From an uncultured Flavobacteriaceae bacterium (GTDB lineage: Bacteria; Bacteroidota; Bacteroidia; Flavobacteriales; Flavobacteriaceae): DNA of 64,000 nucleotides. The notes beneath the pieces were generated by a model. That model was not told the origin of the DNA. It saw only the letters and a program-made list of their open reading frames with translations, and did no database searches. The position numbers and the translations under genes are program-made. The stretch covers positions 124,001 through 188,000 of the forward strand of contig CALKOU010000001.1 of NCBI GenBank assembly GCA_938092005.1, in the 5' to 3' direction. Positions within the stretch are counted from its first letter, which is position 1, and every line of letters starts with the position of its first letter. Below, piece after piece: positions 16,834 through 25,502 of this stretch.

Positions 16834-18234
16834 CTAGCTATGTAACGCCCGGTCTTCTGTTGCGGCTAAAGCCGCTTCTTTTACCGCCTCGGCATAGGTT
16901 GGGTGTGCATGGCTCATACGTGCCAAATCCTCAGCAGAAGCACGGAATTCCATGGCCGTAACCGCCTCTGTAATCAGGTCGGCAGCACGGGCGCCTATCA
17001 TATGTGCTCCTAAAATTTCGTCTGTTTCGCTATGTGCCAAAATCTTAATAAATCCGTCGGTATCCATACTCGCTCTAGAACGTCCCAAAGCACGCATTGG
17101 AAACTGTCCTTTTTTGTAAGAAACGTTGGCTGCTTTTAGCTCCTCTTCTGTTTTTCCAACAGAAGCCACTTCAGGCCAGGTATAAATTACATTTGGAATC
17201 AAGTTGTAGTCGATATGCGGTTTTTGACCAGCTAAATATTCCGCAACCAATACCCCTTCTTCTTCGGCTTTGTGTGCCAACATAGTACCACGTACCACAT
17301 CCCCAACAGCATAAATATTTGCTGCTGTTGTTTGCAAATGACTGTTTACTTCAACTTGTCCTCTTTCATTTAAGCTTACCCCTGCTGCTGCTGCATTAAG
17401 GCCTTCGGTATGAGGTTTACGTCCCACAGATACCAGGCAGTAATCGCCTTCAAACGTTTGGGCAACGCCTTTTTTATCATTTGCGGTAACCGCAACGGTA
17501 TCACCTTTGCGCTCAACAGCCATTACTTGATGCGACAGGTAGAACTTTACCCCTTGTTTTTTCATCACTTTCATTAATTCTTTTGAAAGTCCTGCGTCAA
17601 GCACAGGGCTAATGCGGTCTGCGTATTCAATCACACTTACTTCGGCGCCCAATCGTCGGTACACCTGTCCGAGTTCCAAACCAATCACGCCCCCACCAAT
17701 AACCACAAGGTGTTTTGGTATTTCAGAAAGCTCCAATGCCTCGGTAGAAGTAATAACCCGTTCCTTGTCTACATTGATAAATGGCAAACTTCCCGGTGAT
17801 GAACCCGTAGCAATAATGGTATGCTTAGCTTCAATTAGCTGTTCGTCTGGACCTGTAACTTTAATGTGCGTTGCATCTTCAAAAGAACCCAAACCACGAA
17901 GCACCGTAATCTTATTTTTGTCCATTAAAAAATCAATTCCCTTTACCGTAGTAGAAACCACTTCGCGCTTGCGGGCAATCATTTGCGAAAAATTAACTGA
18001 GATTTCGCCAGCCACATCAATGCCGTGCGTTTTAAAATCCTTAACGGCTGTTTCGTAATGGTGTGAAGAGTCCAACAACGACTTTGACGGAATACATCCA
18101 ACATTTAAACAAGTACCGCCAAGCGTGGCCTCCTTTTCAATGATAACAGTTTTCATGCCTAGTTGTGCACATCTAATAGCAGCAACATAACCTCCGGGAC
18201 CTGAGCCAATAACGGCTACATCAAATTGATTCAT
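16834..18234 (-). CDS. lpdA: Dihydrolipoyl dehydrogenase
   Basis: E3 flavoprotein of 2-oxoacid dehydrogenase complexes, reoxidising dihydrolipoamide with NAD+. From the ATG at 18234 (MNQFDVAVIGSGPGG) it has 466 residues. The redox disulfide is Cys42/Cys47 in GGTCLNVGCIPSK, the NAD motif GGGVIGLELG is near residue 180, and the C-terminal catalytic His-Glu is in MSHAHPTYAEAVKEA. An upstream start at 18255 would add seven residues without support. No E1 or E2 gene is adjacent. Confidence 0.95.
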   Translation of the reverse strand: MNQFDVAVIGSGPGGYVAAIRCAQLGMKTVIIEKEATLGGTCLNVGCIPSKSLLDSSHHYETAVKDFKTHGIDVAGEISVNFSQMIARKREVVSTTVKGIDFLMDKNKITVLRGLGSFEDATHIKVTGPDEQLIEAKHTIIATGSSPGSLPFINVDKERVITSTEALELSEIPKHLVVIGGGVIGLELGQVYRRLGAEVSVIEYADRISPVLDAGLSKELMKVMKKQGVKFYLSHQVMAVERKGDTVAVTANDKKGVAQTFEGDYCLVSVGRKPHTEGLNAAAAGVSLNERGQVEVNSHLQTTAANIYAVGDVVRGTMLAHKAEEEGVLVAEYLAGQKPHIDYNLIPNVIYTWPEVASVGKTEEELKAANVSYKKGQFPMRALGRSRASMDTDGFIKILAHSETDEILGAHMIGARAADLITEAVTAMEFRASAEDLARMSHAHPTYAEAVKEAALAATEDRALHS

Positions 18235-18252
18235 TATTTTGGTTTTGTAGTA

Positions 18253-18260
18253 CAAATGTA
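18253..18260 (-). promoter_or_regulatory. Minus-7 box for lpdA
   Basis: On the minus strand the bases read TACATTTG, matching TAnnTTTG, 18 bp ahead of the lpdA ATG. The box sits inside the near-palindrome GTACAAATGTAC (18250-18261). No convincing minus-33 TTTG at the usual distance. Confidence 0.45.
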
Positions 18261-18328
18261 CAATGAAGCATCCATATCTACTACCATGACGTTACTATTC
18301 CACACAAAATCGTATTATTACAAAACAA

Positions 18329-19768
18329 ATGAAACAAAAAACCTCCTTATCTCTCTTAGAAGCCTTTGTTCCAGTAGTTGTTTTAGTACTGCTGCTATCC
18401 ATAAATGTGGGTATTTATGGAGATGACGCTTTAAGCGGCTCCAACCAATTCATTCTTTTGTTAGGAGGTGCCGTTGCTGCGCTTATCGGTTTTAAAAAAA
18501 ACATTCCTTACCAAGACATGCTCCACCATGTTGCTGAAAACTTAAAATCGGTAACGGGTGCTATTCTTATTTTATTGTTTGTAGGTGCCTTAGCAGGCAC
18601 ATGGCTTGTAAGCGGCATCATTCCTGCCATGATTTATTATGGGCTACAAATACTACATCCTACATATTTTTTAGCAGCGTGTATTGTTATCTGTGCGCTT
18701 ATCTCAATAGCCACTGGAAGCAGCTGGACAACGTCTGCTACCGTGGGCATTGCCCTTATTGGCATTGGTGAGGCAATGGGTATTTCTGTTGGTATGGTTG
18801 CTGGAGCTGTTATTTCGGGTGCCTATTTTGGTGATAAAATGTCACCGCTAAGTGACACTACTAACCTGGCACCAGCCATGGCAGGTGGTGATTTATTTAC
18901 ACATATCCGCTACATGGCGCTAACCACCGTGCCTACCATAGTGGTAACCTTACTCGTTTTTTTAATTATTGGCTTTACGCTCGATACGTCTACAGTAACG
19001 CAAACCGCTCCCATGTTGGAAGCCATCAAGGAACAGTTTACCATTAGCCCATTCCTTTTTGCTGTTCCCATTCTTGTTATTGTGATGATTGCGCGAAAAA
19101 CACCTCCGTTGATAGCATTATTGGTTGGAACCTTATTAGGTGTGTTATTTGCACTTATTTTTCAACAATCGCTACTGCAAACGTTAAGCGGTAAAGACGT
19201 TTTGTCTTGGACAGAAACCTATAAAGTGCTAATGGACGCCACTACTGTTTCCACCACTATTGAAACAAGCCACCCCCTATTGAATGACCTTTTCCAGTCT
19301 GGAGGTATGGCGGGTATGCTCGGAACCATTTGGTTGATTATCTGCGCTATGGTTTTTGGTGGTATTATGGACGCGATTGGCGCATTAAAAGCCATCAGTG
19401 CTGCATTGTTGCGTTGGGCGCAAAACACCTTTCAATTGTTTGCGAGCACAGTGGCTTCGTGTTTGGCAATTAACGTTACCGCATCAGATCAATACTTGTC
19501 TATTGTGGTGCCCGGAAAAATGTTTGCAAAAGCATATCAAGATAGAGGCTTGGCGCCAGAAAATTTAAGTCGAACACTTGAAGATTCAGGTACGGTAACT
19601 TCTGTTTTAATACCATGGAATACTTGTGGCGCTTACCAGTCTGGAGTTCTTGGCGTTTCTGTTGCCGAGTATTTTGTATTTGCTATTTTCAACTGGCTAA
19701 GTCCGTTTACCACGCTACTTTATGCCGCCATAAACTATAAAATAAAGGCACTAAAATCATCGCATTGA
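18329..19768 (+). CDS. nhaC: NhaC family Na+/H+ antiporter
   Basis: A 479-residue multi-pass inner membrane protein (about 11 hydrophobic segments), predicted to exchange sodium for protons and keep cytoplasmic Na+ and pH in range, which suits a marine bacterium. Recognisable blocks are TGSSWTTSATVGIALIGIG, GAYFGDKMSPLSDTTNLAPA and, near the end, DSGTVTSVLIPWNTCGAYQ, all typical of NhaC. It is divergent from lpdA and followed by 93 bp before the peroxiredoxin gene. Substrate specificity within NhaC (Na+, or amino acid exchange in some relatives) is not resolved. Confidence 0.88.
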   Translation: MKQKTSLSLLEAFVPVVVLVLLLSINVGIYGDDALSGSNQFILLLGGAVAALIGFKKNIPYQDMLHHVAENLKSVTGAILILLFVGALAGTWLVSGIIPAMIYYGLQILHPTYFLAACIVICALISIATGSSWTTSATVGIALIGIGEAMGISVGMVAGAVISGAYFGDKMSPLSDTTNLAPAMAGGDLFTHIRYMALTTVPTIVVTLLVFLIIGFTLDTSTVTQTAPMLEAIKEQFTISPFLFAVPILVIVMIARKTPPLIALLVGTLLGVLFALIFQQSLLQTLSGKDVLSWTETYKVLMDATTVSTTIETSHPLLNDLFQSGGMAGMLGTIWLIICAMVFGGIMDAIGALKAISAALLRWAQNTFQLFASTVASCLAINVTASDQYLSIVVPGKMFAKAYQDRGLAPENLSRTLEDSGTVTSVLIPWNTCGAYQSGVLGVSVAEYFVFAIFNWLSPFTTLLYAAINYKIKALKSSH

Positions 19769-19830
19769 GGGTGTTTATCCTTTCATAGATAATTAAAATA
19801 CATTGCTGGGTTAGTTGCAACTTATTTACT

Positions 19831-19838
19831 TAATTTTG
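19831..19838 (+). promoter_or_regulatory. Minus-7 box ahead of the peroxiredoxin cassette
   Basis: TAATTTTG matches TAnnTTTG, 24 bp ahead of the ATG at 19862. Upstream TTG triplets at 19803 and 19815 flank the ideal spacing but neither fits well. Confidence 0.5.
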
Positions 19839-19861
19839 GGTTCTAATAAAAAAATAAAATT

Positions 19862-20500
19862 ATGGCTATTGTAGGAAAAAAATTCCCTGATTTAACAGTA
19901 AACGCAATGAACGAAATGGGTGACACCATTCAAATTAACGTGCTTGAAGAGGCGGTAAAAAACAACAAAAAAGTGTTGTTGTTTTGGTACCCAAAAGACT
20001 TTACATACGTATGTCCAACGGAGCTACATGCATTTCAAGCAGCACTTCCTGAATTTGAAAAACGCAACACAGTTGTTATTGGTGCATCGTGTGACACAGC
20101 AGAAGTTCACTTTGCATGGCTCAGCACACCAAAAGACAATGGTGGTATTGAAGGGGTAACATACAACCTGATTGCTGATAGCAACCGAAACCTTTCTTCT
20201 ATTCTTGGTGTATTGGATGGCGACAACCACCACTACAGCGATGAATACGATGTGGTGCTAATGGAAGGTGACAACGTTCCAAACCGTGCTACATTCCTTA
20301 TCGATGAAGAAGGAATCGTACAACACGAAAGCATCAACAACAAACCGATTGGTCGTAATGTAGATGAGTTTATTCGTATTGTAGATGCACTTGCACACAA
20401 CCAAAAGCATGGCGAAGTATGCCCTGCGAACTGGGAAGAAGGTAGCGAAGCAATCAATGCAACTAGCGACAGTGTAGCTGAATACCTAAGTAAAAATTAA
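19862..20500 (+). CDS. Peroxiredoxin, AhpC/Prx1 type
   Basis: A 212-residue typical 2-Cys peroxiredoxin that reduces peroxides. The peroxidatic Cys51 lies in PKDFTYVCPTELHAF and the resolving Cys187 in EVCPANWEEG. The following gene encodes a thioredoxin-like protein with no gap, which is the likely reductant; together with the DUF6952 gene this is a compact Bacteroidota cassette. Has its own TAnnTTTG promoter candidate. Confidence 0.95.
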   Translation: MAIVGKKFPDLTVNAMNEMGDTIQINVLEEAVKNNKKVLLFWYPKDFTYVCPTELHAFQAALPEFEKRNTVVIGASCDTAEVHFAWLSTPKDNGGIEGVTYNLIADSNRNLSSILGVLDGDNHHYSDEYDVVLMEGDNVPNRATFLIDEEGIVQHESINNKPIGRNVDEFIRIVDALAHNQKHGEVCPANWEEGSEAINATSDSVAEYLSKN

Positions 20501-20815
20501 ATGGTAACAGAATTAACTAGCGATAGCTTAGAAGAAGTATTAGCCGCACATGAAACGGTGTTGGTACAATACTCTGCTGGGTGGTGTGGAAATTGTCGCA
20601 TCATGAAGCCTAAGTTTAAGAAAATGGCAACTGAACATCCAGATGCCTTCTTTGTGCTGGTTGACGCTGAAAAATATCCGAATTCAAGAAAACTTGCAAA
20701 CGTGAACAATTTACCCACGTTTGCAAGTTTCAAAAAAGGAGATTTTGTCAATCAAGTGCAAACCAATAAACTAGACGTTTTACAATCCTTTGTCCATGAA
20801 GCTACCCATAATTAA
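20501..20815 (+). CDS. Thioredoxin family protein
   Basis: A 104-residue single-domain thioredoxin-fold protein with active site AGWCGNCRIMKPKF, cysteines at 29 and 32, and the cis-proline in NNLPTFASF. The CGNC site differs from classic CGPC, so its redox potential likely differs too. It starts directly after the peroxiredoxin stop, without a single base between, so it probably recycles that peroxidase. No signal peptide, hence cytoplasmic. Confidence 0.9.
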   Translation: MVTELTSDSLEEVLAAHETVLVQYSAGWCGNCRIMKPKFKKMATEHPDAFFVLVDAEKYPNSRKLANVNNLPTFASFKKGDFVNQVQTNKLDVLQSFVHEATHN

Positions 20816-21053
20816 GCATCTTACTGCTTTTATTCAAGAGAATGATGAAGACTTTGTCATTGAGGCAGCTGAAACGCTTGAAGCCTTAACCGAAGTTTCT
20901 TCTTTAAAAGAAGAAGAGTTAGACGTAATTGGCGAACTTATTTCAAATATGTACGGTGCATTAGAAGTAAACAACATGATTAAGGAGGGTGCAGATCCCA
21001 AGAAGGCTGCAAATGATTTTATGAAACGCGTACTTGGATCAATAGATAGTTAA
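20796..21053 (+). CDS. DUF6952 family small protein
   Basis: An 85-residue acidic helical protein of unknown function, starting MKLPIIKHLTAFIQ. I use the ATG at 20796, which overlaps the thioredoxin gene by 20 bp; a TTG six bases upstream is the only alternative. Such proteins regularly follow a peroxiredoxin and thioredoxin in flavobacteria, suggesting a part in peroxide metabolism, but no catalytic residues are evident and it has no cysteine. A strong terminator follows. Confidence 0.75.
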   Translation: MKLPIIKHLTAFIQENDEDFVIEAAETLEALTEVSSLKEEELDVIGELISNMYGALEVNNMIKEGADPKKAANDFMKRVLGSIDS

Positions 21054-21077
21054 CTTCAATCAACATAAGAATATAAG

Positions 21078-21102
21078 CCCGATGATTTCATCGGGTTTTT
21101 TT
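21078..21102 (+). terminator. Rho-independent terminator of the peroxiredoxin cassette
   Basis: CCCGATG (21078-21084) and CATCGGG (21089-21095) form a perfect seven-pair stem with an ATTT loop, followed by seven T. It lies 25 bp after the DUF6952 stop. Confidence 0.9.
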
Positions 21103-21106
21103 GTTG

Positions 21107-21114
21107 TATTTTTG
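21107..21114 (+). promoter_or_regulatory. Minus-7 box for ftsK
   Basis: TATTTTTG fits TAnnTTTG and lies 9 bp before the ftsK ATG at 21123, directly after the terminator. The transcript would have a very short 5' leader. No clear minus-33 box. Confidence 0.45.
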
Positions 21115-21122
21115 ATACTTAA

Positions 21123-23423
21123 ATGATGATCAAGAGCTTTAAATTTCGTCCGAAAGGACTAAATCGGCAACAGCAAATTATATGGGGAGCTTTTTGTATG
21201 CTCTTTGCAATCATGCTGTTTATTGCCTTTGTTTCTTTTTTCCAATCTTGGAAAGTAGATCAGAGTGCGTTAACAGCACTCGGCGACCGTGATATAATTG
21301 TTGAAAACAGCATCCGTAAATTAGGTGCAAGTTTGAGCCACATCTTTATTTACCAAGGATTAGGAATAGGCGCATTTGCCTTTGCCTTAATGCTACTTGT
21401 AACAGGCCTTAGTCATTTCTTAGATTCAGCAACGCAAAAACTAACTGCTAGGTGGATTTGGACCATACTGATTGCCTTGTGGGTGGCTGTTGCCATGGCA
21501 TTATTGTTCCCAAAAAGTCCTTTACTTAGTGGTATTATTGGTTATGAAAGTAATCAATTTTTGAAGCATTATATCGGCACACTCGGAGTCGTAAGCCTCT
21601 TATTGCTGCTTGTTGTTGCATTTTTAGTGTATCAATTTAAATGGAAGCCTGAGGAGATGCGATTTTTTAAATCGTCCCCTAAACCAGCAAACGAGACGCA
21701 AGCTGAAGCAGCAATGGAAACAGAAACGGAAGCTCCAATGCAAGTGGACTTTGATGTATCCGAAACGAAAACAGAAAAAACGCCGGAGCCTACAGCAGCA
21801 GTTCCAAAAAGGAAAACGGAAACCAAAAGCGATGATAACATTACGCTATCATTGGAAACTACAGAAGAAGATGAGGTAGTAACCAAAGCCAAGAAACTGG
21901 TTGCAGACTTTGGAGAAGTAGATCCTACACTTGAACTTAAAAATTTCCGTGCACCTACCGAGTCGTTATTAAAAAATTATGCCCATGAAGGGATTACCAT
22001 TAACGAACAAGAGCTAGAAGAAAACAAAGAGCGTATAGTTGAAACCCTACAAAACTATCAGATAAAAATTGCGGATATTAAAGCTACTATTGGACCGACC
22101 GTTACTTTGTACGAAATTGTTCCTGCTGCTGGTGTACGTATTTCTAAAATCAAAAACTTAGAAGATGATATTGCGTTATCACTTTCTGCGCTAGGCATCC
22201 GTATTATTGCACCCATTCCAGGAAAGGGAACAGTTGGGATTGAAGTGCCTAATAAAAACGCAACAATTGTATCGATGCGCTCGGTGATCTTAGCCAAAAA
22301 ATTTCAAGAAGCGGAAATGGAACTTCCGCTTGCTTTAGGAAAAACCATCAGCAACGAAACTTTTGTTGTTGATTTAGCAAAAATGCCGCATTTACTTATG
22401 GCAGGGGCTACTGGTCAAGGAAAATCGGTTGGGCTTAATGCAGTTCTTACGTCATTGCTTTACAAAAAGCACCCTGCTGAAATCAAATTTGTTTTGGTAG
22501 ACCCCAAAAAAGTGGAACTCACGCTTTACAACAAAATTGAGCGGCATTATTTAGCAAAACTACCCGATGTCGAAGAAGCCATTATTACCGACAACAAACA
22601 GGTTATCAATACACTGAACTCGCTTTGTATTGAAATGGATAGTCGTTATGACTTATTGAAATTAGCCATGTGTCGTAATTTAAAGGAATACAACGCAAAA
22701 TTTAAAGAGCGAAGGTTAAACCCACATGACGGGCACAAATTCTTACCGTACATAGTTTTGGTTATTGATGAATTTGCCGATCTAATCATGACCGCAGGTA
22801 AGGAGGTAGAAACCCCTATTGCACGATTGGCACAGCTCGCACGCGCCATTGGCATACACTTGATCATTGCAACCCAACGCCCTTCTGTAAACGTGATAAC
22901 AGGGCTTATTAAAGCTAATTTTCCAGCTCGAATTGCGTTTCGGGTTACGTCAAAAGTTGACTCCCGTACCATCCTCGACAGCGGAGGTGCAGATCAACTC
23001 ATTGGTAGAGGAGATATGCTTTTTACGCAAGGCAATGAACTTATTCGAATCCAGTGTGCCTTTGTAGACACGCCTGAAGTTGAAAAAATAACTGATTTTA
23101 TTGGTTCACAACGCGCTTACCCCGATGCTCATTTATTGCCTGAATACGTTTCAGACGAAGCAAGCACGAGTAAGGAGAATAATATCGAAGATAGAGATCC
23201 TATTTTTAAAGAAGCAGCAGAAATTGTGATAAACGCACAACAGGGTTCGGCATCGCTTTTGCAACGAAAACTTAAATTGGGCTATAACCGTGCAGGTCGC
23301 ATCATCGACCAGTTAGAAGCAGCCGGTATTGTAGGACCATTTGAAGGAAGTAAAGCTCGAGAAGTTATGTTTCGAGATGTTATTTCTCTCCATGAATATT
23401 TAGAAAATGAAAAAGCAAATTAA
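21123..23423 (+). CDS. ftsK: DNA translocase FtsK
   Basis: Septum-anchored motor that pumps chromosome ends through the division site. The 766-residue protein has four hydrophobic segments in residues 20-170, an acidic linker (about 180-260), the beta-alpha motor domain with Walker A GATGQGKSVGLN near residue 430 and Walker B VLVIDEFADLI near 545, and a C-terminal winged-helix gamma domain (GSASLLQRKLKLGYNRAGRI). Length is normal for Bacteroidota, whose linker is short. Its 3' end overlaps the lolA-like gene by 17 bp. Confidence 0.95.
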   Translation: MMIKSFKFRPKGLNRQQQIIWGAFCMLFAIMLFIAFVSFFQSWKVDQSALTALGDRDIIVENSIRKLGASLSHIFIYQGLGIGAFAFALMLLVTGLSHFLDSATQKLTARWIWTILIALWVAVAMALLFPKSPLLSGIIGYESNQFLKHYIGTLGVVSLLLLLVVAFLVYQFKWKPEEMRFFKSSPKPANETQAEAAMETETEAPMQVDFDVSETKTEKTPEPTAAVPKRKTETKSDDNITLSLETTEEDEVVTKAKKLVADFGEVDPTLELKNFRAPTESLLKNYAHEGITINEQELEENKERIVETLQNYQIKIADIKATIGPTVTLYEIVPAAGVRISKIKNLEDDIALSLSALGIRIIAPIPGKGTVGIEVPNKNATIVSMRSVILAKKFQEAEMELPLALGKTISNETFVVDLAKMPHLLMAGATGQGKSVGLNAVLTSLLYKKHPAEIKFVLVDPKKVELTLYNKIERHYLAKLPDVEEAIITDNKQVINTLNSLCIEMDSRYDLLKLAMCRNLKEYNAKFKERRLNPHDGHKFLPYIVLVIDEFADLIMTAGKEVETPIARLAQLARAIGIHLIIATQRPSVNVITGLIKANFPARIAFRVTSKVDSRTILDSGGADQLIGRGDMLFTQGNELIRIQCAFVDTPEVEKITDFIGSQRAYPDAHLLPEYVSDEASTSKENNIEDRDPIFKEAAEIVINAQQGSASLLQRKLKLGYNRAGRIIDQLEAAGIVGPFEGSKAREVMFRDVISLHEYLENEKAN

Positions 23424-24057
23424 ATTAGTACTCCTAAGCTTGTTTATCAGCAGCAGTGTATTTGCACAAAATGAAGAACAACGCGCTGAAACATTACTTA
23501 ATGATGTTTCGGAAACCTTAGCGAATTATGAAAATATCTCCATTACTTTCTCCTATGAATTGGTAAATCGAAAGGAGCTTATTCAACAAAAAGAACAAGG
23601 AACACTTACCGTTGAAGGGGATGCATACCTACTCAAACTTATGGGAATCGAGCAGCTTTGTGATGGCACAAACATTCATACCATAAACCCTGAAAATGAA
23701 GAAGTTTTAATAGAAGAGGTACATGAAGGTTTTGGTGAAGGTCTAAGCCCATCAAAGCTATTTTCTTTTTATAAGGAGGGCTATCGTTTTGACTGGGACA
23801 TCACACAACCATTATATGGCGGAAGAAAAATTCAATACGTCAAACTCACGCCCATTGACACCTATGCGCAGGCAGCGTATTTGCTTCTGGGTATTGACAC
23901 CCAGACCAAACATATTTACAAACTAATTGAGGTTGGTGACAGCGGAACGGAAACGACATTAACAATACGCTCTTTTAAGACCAATATTGAAATTCCGCAA
24001 CAAACTTTTGTTTTTGTAGAAGAAGATTATCCAAACTACTACATCGATAGACTTTGA
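23407..24057 (+). CDS. lolA: LolA-like outer-membrane lipoprotein carrier
   Basis: A 216-residue periplasmic protein with signal peptide (residues 1-20, ending SSVFAQ). The body has the LolA-type beta-sheet pattern: a helix with TLLNDVSETLANYENISI, then repeated strands (QGTLTVEGDAYLLKLMG). In Gram-negatives LolA ferries lipoproteins from inner to outer membrane. It sits between ftsK and lptF/G, with the TGATG junction to the next gene suggesting coupled translation, so two envelope transport genes are linked. Confidence 0.85.
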   Translation: MKKQIKLVLLSLFISSSVFAQNEEQRAETLLNDVSETLANYENISITFSYELVNRKELIQQKEQGTLTVEGDAYLLKLMGIEQLCDGTNIHTINPENEEVLIEEVHEGFGEGLSPSKLFSFYKEGYRFDWDITQPLYGGRKIQYVKLTPIDTYAQAAYLLLGIDTQTKHIYKLIEVGDSGTETTLTIRSFKTNIEIPQQTFVFVEEDYPNYYIDRL

Positions 24058-25502
24058 TGAAAATTTCGCTGTTAGACCGTTATATATTAAAAAGTTACCT
24101 CACTGTTTTAGTGAGTTTCTTTTTTATTTTAATGTTCATCTTTATCATTCAAACCGTTTGGGTTTTTATAGATGAATTTGCAGGCAAAGGACTTGATGTA
24201 AGTGTATTACTTCGTTTTTTGCTGTATTATTCTCCTAAATTAATTCCGCTGGTACTACCCTTGACCATTCTTTTAGCCTCCATCATGACTTTTGGGAATT
24301 TTGCTGAACGCTATGAATTTGCAGCGATGAAATCGGCAGGTATTTCTCTGATGCGTGCTATGCGGCCTCTTATTATTGTCAACAGCATCGCTTGTCTAGC
24401 AACGTTTTATGTAGCAAATACTGTAATTCCGCTTGCAGAGTTTAAAACCTATAATTTACGAAAAAACCTTTCAAAGATGCGGCCTGCATTAGCCATCACA
24501 GAAGGTATGTTTAACGATATCGGGGAAAGCAATATAAAAGTAGGACGTAAATATGGTGAAAATGACAAGCTGTTAGAGGATGTTATCATTCATGAAAAGT
24601 CACAAGACAACATCAATCGTATTGTCATTAAGGCTAAAAAAGGAGAATTGCGAAGTAAGGAATTAGAAGAAGGGCTGCAGTTGGTGCTTTTTGATGGGTA
24701 TCGATATGAAGAAGTAAAACAGAAAAAAAAGCAAAAGAAAAATCCACATAACCGCATTGCTTTTGAACAGTATACCATGAATATAGATTTACGTTCGTTT
24801 AACGACGTAGACCTGGATGAAACCCATTATTCAAACACATTTAAAATGCAAAACATTTCAGAACTTTCCGAAAGCATCGACTCACTAACTACGGAGTTTA
24901 AGTCTGAAATTGAAGGTTTTGCAAATACCATATATTTACGTTCAGGTATTAGATCTATTGAACGGCTTGAAAAAACGTACAAACACAATGCATATTTAGG
25001 GTTTGAAGATTTATTGCATAAATTTCCCGAAAACAATAAAAAGACCATTTTAAAATCCGCAAAAAACAATATTAGAATGCAGATAACAAATTTCGAAAAT
25101 CAAAAAAGATCGTTTTTTGTTCGAGAGAAAATCATCAACCTTCATCGGTTATGGCGTGATGACAAATTTGTGAACGCGTATGCTGCCCTACTTCTGTTTT
25201 TTGTGGGTGCTCCGCTAGGAGCAATTATCAGAAAAGGGGGGTTTGGACTGCCCATTGTTGTGGCACTCACTATTTTTCTAACATATCATTTTGCAGGCAC
25301 ACTGTTCAAAAACAGCGCTGAAGATGGAAGCTTACATCATTTTTTAGGAGCGTGGCTTATATCGTTAGTATTAACCGTTGTTGGCCTAGTTGCAACTGTT
25401 CGTGCGAGTAAAGACAAATCAGTATTTGATTTAGAACGCTTGAAATTAAGCATCAGAACTCCCATTAATATATTACAAAAGAAATTTAAACATGGAAAAT
25501 AG
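24057..25502 (+). CDS. LPS export permease LptF/LptG family
   Basis: A 481-residue inner membrane protein of the YjgP/YjgQ family, a subunit of the ABC exporter that lifts lipopolysaccharide to the outer membrane. Three N-terminal membrane segments (residues 1-120, LDRYILKSYLTVLVSFFF at the start), a periplasmic region (about 125-370) and three C-terminal segments. The ATG at 24057 shares one base with the lolA stop (TGATG). LptF and LptG cannot be told apart from this alone. The cytoplasmic stretch after residue 220 is very lysine-rich (KQKKKQKKN). Confidence 0.88.
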   Translation: MKISLLDRYILKSYLTVLVSFFFILMFIFIIQTVWVFIDEFAGKGLDVSVLLRFLLYYSPKLIPLVLPLTILLASIMTFGNFAERYEFAAMKSAGISLMRAMRPLIIVNSIACLATFYVANTVIPLAEFKTYNLRKNLSKMRPALAITEGMFNDIGESNIKVGRKYGENDKLLEDVIIHEKSQDNINRIVIKAKKGELRSKELEEGLQLVLFDGYRYEEVKQKKKQKKNPHNRIAFEQYTMNIDLRSFNDVDLDETHYSNTFKMQNISELSESIDSLTTEFKSEIEGFANTIYLRSGIRSIERLEKTYKHNAYLGFEDLLHKFPENNKKTILKSAKNNIRMQITNFENQKRSFFVREKIINLHRLWRDDKFVNAYAALLLFFVGAPLGAIIRKGGFGLPIVVALTIFLTYHFAGTLFKNSAEDGSLHHFLGAWLISLVLTVVGLVATVRASKDKSVFDLERLKLSIRTPINILQKKFKHGK